A stretch of 5,867 nucleotides of DNA. Source: an uncultured Acidimicrobiaceae bacterium (lineage in GTDB: Bacteria > Actinomycetota > Acidimicrobiia > Acidimicrobiales > Bog-793). Both the position numbers and the translations under genes were made by a program. The notes beneath the pieces are model-generated. The model did no database searches and was not told where the DNA came from. It worked only from the letters and a program-made list of their open reading frames with translations. The stretch is from the NCBI GenBank assembly GCA_903907185.1, contig CAIVND010000206.1, positions 1 through 5,867 of the forward strand, in the 5' to 3' direction. How positions within the stretch are numbered: the first letter of the stretch is position 1; every line of letters starts with the position of its first letter. Shown here piece after piece: positions 1 to 5,664 of the stretch.

Positions 1-325
1 GGGAATTTGTCGGCCGAAGAAGCTCGCCGGCCCCATACTCGGCTACGAACCGCCCCTTGATGGATTGATCACTCAGACCCTGGCGGACCCAGGTCTTGAT
101 GGACGCTTTGAGATTGTTTGCCTCGACGGTCTCCGACTGCGCAAGCGAGGCGTTTGCACACGACGGACACTTGATTGCGGCTTCGAGGTCGGCAATCCGT
201 TGTGCTTGGGTTGGCGCGACTGGATGATGGGCGCCGATGACAAGGAGTGCGACGAGAAGGAGGCTAAGAACGATCCACAACGGTCGCGAGTTCAATGCAG
301 CGCGAGTAGTTGAAAGCGGATTCAT
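1..325 (-). CDS. ccmH: CcmH, cytochrome c maturation thiol reductase (partial, 3' end off the window)
   Basis: The frame is open from an ATG at 325 to the left edge, giving 108 residues. Residues 17-31 are a hydrophobic membrane anchor (WIVLSLLLVALLVIG). It is followed by the CcmH domain: IKCPSCANASLAQSE with the redox pair C53 and C56, then a helical stretch ending in VRQGLSDQSIKGRFV and the family-typical EYGAGELLRPT. In the family, this periplasm-facing CxxC reduces the CxxCH cysteines of apocytochrome c, is itself re-reduced by CcmG, and works with CcmF in haem ligation. The start is well supported: it overlaps the ccmG stop as ATGA, and GGAG lies five bases upstream. The motif is CPSC rather than the proteobacterial RCxxCQ form. 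The usual C-terminal transmembrane helix and any CcmI-like extension lie outside the window, so completeness cannot be judged. Confidence 0.93.
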   Translation of the reverse strand, partial: MNPLSTTRAALNSRPLWIVLSLLLVALLVIGAHHPVAPTQAQRIADLEAAIKCPSCANASLAQSETVEANNLKASIKTWVRQGLSDQSIKGRFVAEYGAGELLRPTNS

Positions 326-873
326 GCCCGCTCCGCTTCGGCTGAAGTGACCCAGTTTGAAAGTTCGGTCGCGTCCACCTGCTGGGAGATCGAACTCACG
401 ATCTTGCCTGCTGGATCTACAAGAAAAAGTTCTGGCGGCTGGGTGACGCCGTAGGACTGCGCGATCGAACCCGTAAGGTCGACAACTGCGGGCCAGGTTG
501 CTCCATAACGTGCAAAGAAATCTTTCGCATTGTTTGTCGAGTCATCGATATCCACTCCAAGAAAGCCGACATGGGCATCGTTGCGATGAGCGAAGGTGAA
601 TGCCTCAATCTGTGGCTCCTCCGCCAAGCATGGTCCACACCAGCTTGCGAAAAAATCGACGACGACATATCGCCCATGCAGCGAATGTAGCGAGATTGGA
701 TCGCCCGACACGAGATCGGTTCCAGCGATAAGTGGTGCAGATCGACCGCCAAGTGTGGTCGGTCCTGCTTGAGTCGAGAGATGCGTCCTGATCCCAAAGA
801 CCACGATGAGAGCTAGCGCAAGAACCCCAACAGCGAGTGCAGCAGCTCGTGATCGACTGAGCGAGATCCTCAT
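322..873 (-). CDS. ccmG: CcmG/DsbE, membrane-anchored thioredoxin-like reductase
   Basis: The protein has 183 residues, normal for CcmG. An N-terminal signal anchor (about 10-28, AAALAVGVLALALIVVFG) precedes a thioredoxin fold facing outside. The active site is FFASWCGPCLAEEP with C79 and C82. A PPELFLVDPAGKIV segment supplies the cis-proline (P147) followed by the glutamate typical of CcmG. In the family it passes electrons from the transmembrane reductant CcdA/DsbD to CcmH and apocytochrome c. The chosen ATG at 873 overlaps the ccmF stop as ATGA. The frame stays open upstream to an ATG at 1008, but that would add 45 residues overlapping ccmF that do not resemble a signal sequence. The Shine-Dalgarno is weak (GGAAG abutting the ATG), so translation probably depends on coupling to ccmF. 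The stop overlaps the ccmH start. A general TlpA/ResA-type thioredoxin is the alternative, but the operon position argues for CcmG. Confidence 0.93.
   Translation of the reverse strand: MRISLSRSRAAALAVGVLALALIVVFGIRTHLSTQAGPTTLGGRSAPLIAGTDLVSGDPISLHSLHGRYVVVDFFASWCGPCLAEEPQIEAFTFAHRNDAHVGFLGVDIDDSTNNAKDFFARYGATWPAVVDLTGSIAQSYGVTQPPELFLVDPAGKIVSSISQQVDATELSNWVTSAEAERA
331..334 (-). promoter_or_regulatory. Ribosome binding site of ccmH
   Basis: GGAG lies inside the end of ccmG, five bases before the ccmH ATG at 325. It supports that start and re-initiation at the ATGA junction with ccmG. Confidence 0.55.
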
Positions 874-2852
874 CTTCCAGCGACCGGTGAGCTTTCGAGA
901 AGTTCGGGTAAGAGCACCGACGAAGGATCCGTAGGACGTCTCCTCGATCCTGGTACAACTGCGAGGAACGCACCAAGGACACAGACTCCCCCACCGATCC
1001 ACAGCCACATGACCAGTGGCTCCAAGATGACCTCGACACTGACGGGAAGTCCTGGTCCTGCCCCACTTGCGAGTTCAAGATAGAGATCTGCGGTTGGCGT
1101 CGAATCGATCGATGGCATCGCCGTTGAGGTAGGTGAACCATCAAAGTTCACGATCCCGGGACGGAAGGTGCCGTCGCCTGCGATCTTGATTTCAGCAAGA
1201 TACCCCTTTGCTGCGGGAGCGTTCACCCGTTGCCAACCAACAAAGGTGATCAGGTGCCCAGCAACACGGGTCGAATCGCCAATGCTCAGGGTCACGAGGG
1301 TCCGGCTGGCAAAAGAGGTCGATGCACAGAGCGCCACGGCAATGCAAATCACCCCAAGATGGGTGATCATCCCACCATTTGCCCGGCCAACGAGACCACG
1401 CCAAAACGGAAGACCGTGATGGCGAGCGGCGATGACCGCCAACACAAGTTGACGAAGCGCTGCTCCCCCCGCGAAGGTGGCCAAGGTAAAGGTCAAAAGC
1501 GGCACAAATCCGCGAACACCGGTGACGATTAGTAGCGCAAGAACAGCCACGGCACCCCATGCTGGAAGGACCACTCGATCTCGCAACACTCCCGAACTTG
1601 CTTTGCGCCATGGAAGCGCCGGTGCGACCGCCATCACGAAGAGAAGACAGAGTCCCAATGGCACCGTGAATGAGTCGAAGTAGGGACGCCCAACAGAGAT
1701 CGCCCCACCGTGAAAAGCCTCAACCAGTACCGGCAATACGGTACCGAGCAGTACGACGAATGCAAAACTCGCGAAGAGAAGGTTATTGGCAAGAAATGCT
1801 CCCTCTCGAGAGATTGGAGCGTCGATCGATCCCACCGATGCGAGTCGATCACCACGCCATCCAATGAGTCCAACACTCCCAAGGACCACGATTGCAAAAA
1901 ACACAAGGAGGGTCGGCCCAAGTCCAGAGTTGGAGAACGCGTGAACCGAAACCACAACACCCGAGCGTGTGAGAAAGGTGCCGAGGATGGTGAGGGAAAA
2001 GGTTGCCACCAGGAGCGAGAGGTTCCAGATCCGAAGCAGACCACGCCGCTCTTGGACCATCACCGAATGAAGGTACGCAGTCGCGGTCAACCAGGGCAAA
2101 AGTGCGACATTTTCGACTGGATCCCAACCCCATGCGCCCCCCCACCCAAGGGACTGGTAGGACCACCAGGCACCGAGGACAATTCCCACCGTAAGACAGG
2201 CCCACGCAAAGACCGTTGCCCGGCGGGTTGCGATCAACCAGCCCTCGCCGAGCCGACCAGTTATGAGCGACGCGATCGCAAAGGCGAAAGGAATCGTGAA
2301 CCCCACATAGCCGAGGTAGAGAAAGACAGGATGGAATGCGATCAATAAGTTGTCCTGAAGAAGCGGATTCGGCCCAGTACCATCAGCCACAAGATGACCG
2401 GCAGCAACAAATGGATCTGCTGGTCCAAGGAGGAGGTAAAAGAAAAATACCGAGACGACACTTGCGATGAGAAGGGCAACAATCAAGAGTCGATCATCGA
2501 GCCGATCGCGAAAACGAACAACCATCGTGGCAACATATCCAGACAGAACAAGTGCCCACAGAAGAATCGAACCCTGTAGAGCCGACCACATTCCGGTAAT
2601 CGAATAGAGCAACGGAGTCTCACGAGAGTTGTTGCCAGCAACATAGGCAAGAGAAAAATCGTGCGTGATCAGCGCTCGTTCCATCCCAAAGGTCGCCATC
2701 AAAACCCCAACGAGTGGAACTACCGCCAGCAGTCGCATCGCTCGAGTGCCACCCGAATCTGTCCTGCGTAAGTTAAGGCAACACACCACAATCGTCGCGA
2801 GGGCGCCGAAAATCCCGACGACTTCGCCACTATGTCCTATCCAAGCATTCAT
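870..2852 (-). CDS. ccmF: CcmF, haem lyase subunit of the cytochrome c synthetase
   Basis: A 660-residue polytopic membrane protein, the usual length for CcmF, with about 13 to 15 hydrophobic segments. The haem-handling WWD signature runs from W237 to W254 (WGGAWGWDPVENVALLPW). Four histidines sit where the family has its haem ligands: H174 (AFHPVFLYLGYVG), H262 (YLHSVM) and H304 (VSVHAFSNSGLGP), plus H498 (MITHLG). The GTFLTRSGVV element follows the WWD region. A soluble outward-facing domain (about 520-610) precedes the last membrane helix (about 614-634). CcmF accepts haem from holo-CcmE, reduces it and, with CcmH, attaches it to apocytochrome c. The ATG at 2852 is the only start available: upstream in the same frame there are 14 sense codons without ATG, GTG or TTG, then the ccmE TAG. 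No strong ribosome site is visible (AGGG about 12 bases upstream). The stop overlaps ccmG. Confidence 0.97.
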   Translation of the reverse strand: MNAWIGHSGEVVGIFGALATIVVCCLNLRRTDSGGTRAMRLLAVVPLVGVLMATFGMERALITHDFSLAYVAGNNSRETPLLYSITGMWSALQGSILLWALVLSGYVATMVVRFRDRLDDRLLIVALLIASVVSVFFFYLLLGPADPFVAAGHLVADGTGPNPLLQDNLLIAFHPVFLYLGYVGFTIPFAFAIASLITGRLGEGWLIATRRATVFAWACLTVGIVLGAWWSYQSLGWGGAWGWDPVENVALLPWLTATAYLHSVMVQERRGLLRIWNLSLLVATFSLTILGTFLTRSGVVVSVHAFSNSGLGPTLLVFFAIVVLGSVGLIGWRGDRLASVGSIDAPISREGAFLANNLLFASFAFVVLLGTVLPVLVEAFHGGAISVGRPYFDSFTVPLGLCLLFVMAVAPALPWRKASSGVLRDRVVLPAWGAVAVLALLIVTGVRGFVPLLTFTLATFAGGAALRQLVLAVIAARHHGLPFWRGLVGRANGGMITHLGVICIAVALCASTSFASRTLVTLSIGDSTRVAGHLITFVGWQRVNAPAAKGYLAEIKIAGDGTFRPGIVNFDGSPTSTAMPSIDSTPTADLYLELASGAGPGLPVSVEVILEPLVMWLWIGGGVCVLGAFLAVVPGSRRRPTDPSSVLLPELLESSPVAGR

Positions 2853-2894
2853 CGTTCTGCACGACCCTGTGAGCCGCCAACGGTGCCCATCGGG

Positions 2895-3404
2895 CTAGTG
2901 GACCGAGCCGTTTGGTGCGCGCACGCGTGCCGGATGTGCCGCGATATAGCTATTTGAATGCTTGACGAGAATCTGGTCGGAGACAAACGTCTGTCCATCG
3001 ACAAAGTGCCCGACGAGAACGACCGGGATGTTGCCCCGAAACAGCTCCGGTGGCTCGCCCGAGTTATTTATCACGATCTCATTGCCATGCGTTCCCATCA
3101 AGACAAAATCCACTGAGGTTGCACTGGGATAGGAGATCGAGCGGCTCTGCACCAAACCCTCGAGCTGGAATGTCGAATGTTTGAGTGTGGATCGAGCGGC
3201 CAGCGCTTGGTCCACTGTCTTGAAGTAGGTAATGGAACTCGAGAGCGTCTTGTACAGGAGAAAACCAACGGCGATCAACACCACGGAGCCAACGAGAAAG
3301 AGACGGCGGCGCGTCAGTTTGCGTGCGTCGGCAACCTGACGTTCTGCTCGCGCCCGCATCTGGGCCTCACTGTCTAGTGAGACATCCTGAGAAGACTCAC
3401 TCAT
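2895..3404 (-). CDS. ccmE: CcmE, periplasmic haem chaperone
   Basis: The protein has 169 residues from the ATG at 3404. An acidic then basic cytosolic N-terminus (DARKLTRRR) leads to one membrane helix (about 35-51, LFLVGSVVLIAVGFLLY) and an outward-facing OB-fold domain. Family landmarks are TFQLEGLVQ (78-86), PPELFRGNIPVVLVGHF (118-134) and the C-terminal ILVKHSNSY. In this last motif H149 and Y153 form the HxxxY site that binds haem covalently via the histidine. This is the classic type, not the CxxxY variant of some archaea and deltaproteobacteria. CcmE takes haem from CcmC and delivers it to CcmF. The start overlaps the end of ccmD by eight bases. The frame is also open upstream to ATGs at 3458 and 3476, but those would bury most of ccmD and add residues unlike a CcmE N-terminus. 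The tail after Y153 is short (16 residues). Confidence 0.95.
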   Translation of the reverse strand: MSESSQDVSLDSEAQMRARAERQVADARKLTRRRLFLVGSVVLIAVGFLLYKTLSSSITYFKTVDQALAARSTLKHSTFQLEGLVQSRSISYPSATSVDFVLMGTHGNEIVINNSGEPPELFRGNIPVVLVGHFVDGQTFVSDQILVKHSNSYIAAHPARVRAPNGSVH

Positions 3405-3513
3405 GGTGTTGCTCGCGGTTACGCCGCCGACGTTGACGCGCGATGAGCGAGCCGGCATGGGTGCCCATCGCAACAAAAGTTACGAGATAGCCAGCGAGAA
3501 CATAGCCGTTCAT
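3397..3513 (-). CDS. ccmD: CcmD, small membrane helper of haem export (38 residues)
   Basis: A 38-residue ORF between ccmC and ccmE, in the position of ccmD in System I operons. It begins MNGYVLAGYLVTFVAM, one membrane helix with the Y-x-x-AGY pattern typical of CcmD. It ends in a basic cytosolic tail, RQRRRRNREQHHE. In the family, CcmD stabilises the CcmC-CcmE complex and is needed for release of holo-CcmE from CcmABC. The start is very well supported: AGGAGG lies seven bases upstream, and the ATG overlaps the ccmC stop as ATGA. The stop overlaps the ccmE start by eight bases. No other frame in the junction gives a better product. Sequence conservation in CcmD is low across bacteria, so the assignment rests on size, topology, pattern and position together. 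Confidence 0.87.
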   Translation of the reverse strand: MNGYVLAGYLVTFVAMGTHAGSLIARQRRRRNREQHHE

Positions 3514-4256
3514 CTGCCCTCCTCCTGGCGCTCGTGGAGAGCTAGGACAACATCTGCGACGCGGGCTTGCTGCTCATCGGCGCCCAATCGATACCGGATC
3601 ATGAGCATCCACGCGTAGGTTGCCGTAAACGCCACGAATCCAAGGAGGAGCGTCCAGGCCATCGACCCGTGAATATAGGTCTTGTGGGTTAGCGGATTGA
3701 GAACCGTTGGTGCTTGATGGAGGCTCTTCCACCACAGCACAGCGAAATAGACGACCGGTACATCGATGAAGGCAATAAGTGCAGCGATGGCCGAACGACG
3801 AGCTCGCAGTTTGGGATCATCTGGCACGCGGCGCAACGCAAGGTAACCGAGATAGAGGACAAAGAGGAGAGCAGTTGTCGTGAGCAAAGGATCCCACGTC
3901 CACCATGTTCCCCAAGCCGGTCGGCCCCAGATCGAACCAGTTACCAACACGAGTCCAGTAAAGAGCACACCAACCTCTGCCGAAGCTCCCGCGAGTTGGT
4001 CCCAACGCAGATCTCGCGTACGAGGCCAAAGGTAGGCAAGACTTGTGAGGAAGTTCATCCCATAGGCAATAAATCCAACCCAAGCAAGCGGTGGATGAAT
4101 GTAGATGAGTCGAACAAGATTGCCCATGAACTGATCTGGTGGCGTCCAGACAAGACCAAATCCAACGGTTGCCAATAGCCCAATGAGGGCGACGAATCCA
4201 AGAGCCCGTTGAATCCGGTCGACTTTTGACATTGGAAAGAGCGTTACCGAACTCAC
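3510..4256 (-). CDS. ccmC: CcmC, haem-handling WWD membrane protein
   Basis: A 248-residue protein with six predicted membrane helices (about 19-36, 47-70, 92-108, 124-142, 156-174 and 200-221), matching the CcmC family in size and topology. The WWD haem-binding segment is WGTWWTWDPLLTT (115-127). Conserved outward-facing histidines are H54 in LIYIHPPLAW and H180 in WWKSLHQAP, the expected axial haem ligands. CcmC loads haem onto CcmE and forms a complex with CcmA, B, D and E. The GTG at 4256 overlaps the ccmB stop as GTGA and has GGAGG four bases upstream. An in-frame ATG at 4232 is possible but has no ribosome site. The stop overlaps ccmD. A System II CcsA is the nearest alternative, but the length, six helices and context fit CcmC. 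Confidence 0.96.
   Translation of the reverse strand: MSSVTLFPMSKVDRIQRALGFVALIGLLATVGFGLVWTPPDQFMGNLVRLIYIHPPLAWVGFIAYGMNFLTSLAYLWPRTRDLRWDQLAGASAEVGVLFTGLVLVTGSIWGRPAWGTWWTWDPLLTTTALLFVLYLGYLALRRVPDDPKLRARRSAIAALIAFIDVPVVYFAVLWWKSLHQAPTVLNPLTHKTYIHGSMAWTLLLGFVAFTATYAWMLMIRYRLGADEQQARVADVVLALHERQEEGR
3517..3526 (-). promoter_or_regulatory. Strong ribosome binding site of ccmD
   Basis: AGGAGGAGGG within the last codons of ccmC, with AGGAGG ending seven bases before the ccmD ATG at 3513. It is the strongest Shine-Dalgarno sequence in the window and decides the ccmD start. Confidence 0.75.
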
Positions 4257-4924
4257 GCATCCTCCAGTAGCGGACCGAAACTCACGATGCCAATCGCAAC
4301 ATAGATTGCTCCAAAGACTCCGAGTAGCTCAAGCCATCCAATGCCGGTACTGACATGGCGATCCAGTGCGGCCTGCCACACCTTTGTTCCTGCGATAAGC
4401 ACGGGGGAGATTACGGGAAAAAACAACAAGGGCAATAGTGTCTCACGGACTCTCGAACTGGCCAAAAGCACGCCATAGAGCAACCCCACCGCTACGAGGC
4501 CCACGGTGGCGAGCAGGGTCGCAGCAACAAGTAACCAGAATGAGGCCAGGGTGACGCCAAAGATCACCGCCGTGAGAATTGAGAGAAGGACCTCCAGCCC
4601 GACTAGCTCACCAACAAGGGCAAGTAGCTTTCCAAGAAATATTCCGGCTGGATCAAATCCCGCTAGACGGAGGCCATCAATTGCGCCGTCGCTCATCTCC
4701 ACCGACATGGAACGCTGCACACCCAAGATGCAAGAGAAGAGCACCGCTAGCCAAAATACCCCAGGAGCCGCTGGTCTCAACTGCTTTGGATCTGGTCCAA
4801 GCGCAAAGCCAAAGAGCACGACAATCACGACAGCAAACGGAACTACCTGAAGCGAGGTGATCCTCGTCATCCATTCGACTCGCAGGTCCTTACGACAAAG
4901 AGCAAGTGTGTCACGAAACATCAT
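4253..4924 (-). CDS. ccmB: CcmB, membrane subunit of the CcmAB haem-release transporter
   Basis: A 223-residue membrane protein, close to the usual 220 residues of CcmB, with about six hydrophobic helices. Family features are the amphipathic N-terminus LCRKDLRVEW, the first loop FALGPDPKQLRPAAPGVFW (40-58), the SDGAIDGLRLAGFDP segment (78-92) and the conserved LLPLLFFPVISPVLIAGT (163-180). CcmB pairs with the ATPase CcmA. The family's established role is ATP-driven release of holo-CcmE from CcmC and CcmD rather than bulk haem export. Three in-frame ATGs lie close together (4930, 4924 and 4921). I chose 4924 because GAGG precedes it by six bases; 4921 is nearly as good, and 4930 abuts the GAGG. 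The start overlaps the end of ccmA by 14 bases and the stop overlaps the ccmC GTG. The frame is open further upstream, but that part encodes no CcmB-like sequence. Confidence 0.94.
   Translation of the reverse strand: MMFRDTLALCRKDLRVEWMTRITSLQVVPFAVVIVVLFGFALGPDPKQLRPAAPGVFWLAVLFSCILGVQRSMSVEMSDGAIDGLRLAGFDPAGIFLGKLLALVGELVGLEVLLSILTAVIFGVTLASFWLLVAATLLATVGLVAVGLLYGVLLASSRVRETLLPLLFFPVISPVLIAGTKVWQAALDRHVSTGIGWLELLGVFGAIYVAIGIVSFGPLLEDA
4261..4265 (-). promoter_or_regulatory. Ribosome binding site of ccmC
   Basis: GGAGG inside the final codons of ccmB, four bases before the GTG at 4256. It favours the GTG over the ATG at 4232. An ATG at 4260, in another frame, touches this site but opens only an unrecognisable shadow frame. 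Confidence 0.5.
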
Positions 4925-5585
4925 GAACATCCTCAGTCGAATTGCCACCATCAGATGAGTTGATTCGACCGCCTGACATAGACACTGTCCTCGTGGCAAA
5001 AGAACTGACATGGTCAATCTCATGTGATGAGATCAGAACCGTCGCGCCTGATCGCTGTGCTTCGGTGATAAGACCATCAAGAAGCTCGCGCCCCTCGGTA
5101 TCTAGTCCAGCGTGCGGTTCATCGAGAAGCCACAGGCGCGGTGACCTCGCAACAAGAAGCGCTAGTACCGCCCTGCGGCGTTGCCCTGTTGAAAGACGGG
5201 CGACGGGGGTGCGAGCGATGCGGCCAGTGATTCCAACTCGCTCCAACGCAGCCTCGATCACCTGGACAGCCGGTCTGCGCATCCAGAACTGAAGATTCTC
5301 ATGGGCAGTTAGATCCTCGTAGAGAAAAGACTGATGGCCAACGAGGCCGACCTCGGTCCTCACACTTCTACGCTCCACCAAGAGGTCGTAGCCAAGAACC
5401 TGGATCGAACCGGTGGCGACCGGAATCAGGCCGGCAAGTACACGGAGCAGGCTCGTCTTGCCTGCGCCGTTGGCGCCCTCGATAAGTACGACCTCACCAG
5501 ATCCAATCGAGAGGTCTACTCCTGCGAGAAGCGGGAACGATCCAGCAAAAGCGACCGCCCGACAGAGTTCGATCGCTTGGCTCAT
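4911..5585 (-). CDS. ccmA: CcmA, ATP-binding subunit of the CcmAB haem-release transporter
   Basis: A 224-residue ABC ATPase with all catalytic motifs. Using residue numbers from the ATG at 5585, these are Walker A GANGAGKTS (37-45), a Q-loop in VGHQSFLYEDLTAHENL (Q85), signature LSTGQRRR (131-138), Walker B LWLLDEP (151-157), D-loop AGLD (159-162) and the switch histidine in SSHE (H188). LSTGQ followed by basic residues is typical of CcmA. ATP hydrolysis with CcmB drives release of haem-loaded CcmE. The start is uncertain: ATGs at 5597 and 5585 and a GTG at 5615 are all in frame. I chose 5585 because Walker A then falls where it does in known CcmA proteins, but it has no ribosome site. GGGAGG lies 17 bases before 5597 and touches the GTG. 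The short acidic C-terminal tail overlaps ccmB. This is the first gene of the ccm cluster. Confidence 0.95.
   Translation of the reverse strand: MSQAIELCRAVAFAGSFPLLAGVDLSIGSGEVVLIEGANGAGKTSLLRVLAGLIPVATGSIQVLGYDLLVERRSVRTEVGLVGHQSFLYEDLTAHENLQFWMRRPAVQVIEAALERVGITGRIARTPVARLSTGQRRRAVLALLVARSPRLWLLDEPHAGLDTEGRELLDGLITEAQRSGATVLISSHEIDHVSSFATRTVSMSGGRINSSDGGNSTEDVHDVS
4931..4934 (-). promoter_or_regulatory. Ribosome binding site of ccmB
   Basis: GAGG inside the end of ccmA, six bases before the ATG at 4924 and nine before the ATG at 4921. It abuts the ATG at 4930, which makes that start less likely. Confidence 0.4.
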
Positions 5586-5597
5586 GACAGCGTCCAT

Positions 5598-5664
5598 GTT
5601 AGAAGGCGCAGCCACCTCCCATCATCTGAGAGAGGGCTGTGATTCAGTGCCAGTCCGGCGCGAA
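5598..5664 (-). other. Junction between gmd and ccmA; possible ccmA leader
   Basis: About 67 bases between the gmd stop and the first ATG candidate of ccmA. It should carry the ccm ribosome site, and the ccm promoter unless that lies within gmd. I see GGGAGG at 5615-5620, but no convincing -35/-10 pair and no hairpin with a T-run that would end gmd transcription. A tiny frame (ATG at 5625 to TAA at 5599, encoding MMGGGCAF) ends one base before the ATG at 5597. Whether it is translated is unknown. Confidence 0.4.

Noticed and set aside
65..313. Plus-strand 82-residue open frame
   Set aside because: It lies antisense to ccmH, whose CPSC domain and ATGA-coupled start are clear. The product has no recognisable features.
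874..1008. Longer ccmG starting at ATG 1008
   Set aside because: The extra 45 residues overlap ccmF and do not look like a signal or anchor. The ATG at 873 gives the ATGA junction and a normal CcmG N-terminus.
1101..1120. GATCGATCG-type clusters here and around 1820-1855
   Set aside because: They lie within ccmF codons without regular spacing or a consistent unit. They look like chance from common GAT/ATC/CGA codons rather than a repeat or binding array.
605..1144. Minus-strand 179-residue open frame across the ccmF/ccmG junction
   Set aside because: It is a shadow frame across two well-supported genes. Its translation is Ser/Arg/Cys-rich with no domain or membrane pattern.
1710..2348. Plus-strand 212-residue open frame inside ccmF
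   Set aside because: It is antisense to the WWD region of ccmF. The very polar Lys/Arg/Glu/Pro-rich product is what the complement of a hydrophobic membrane gene gives, so it is probably a composition artefact.
3405..3476. Longer ccmE starting at ATG 3476 or 3458
   Set aside because: The extension overlaps most of ccmD in another frame and adds no CcmE-like sequence. The ATG at 3404 gives a normal cytosolic N-terminus before the membrane helix.
3714..4178. Plus-strand 154-residue open frame inside ccmC
   Set aside because: It is antisense to the CcmC membrane core and low-complexity polar. No start context or family resemblance.
5616..5664. Terminator or promoter between gmd and ccmA
   Set aside because: Only 3 to 4 bp complementary runs and no T-run were seen, and no paired -35/-10 elements. 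Not enough to call either.
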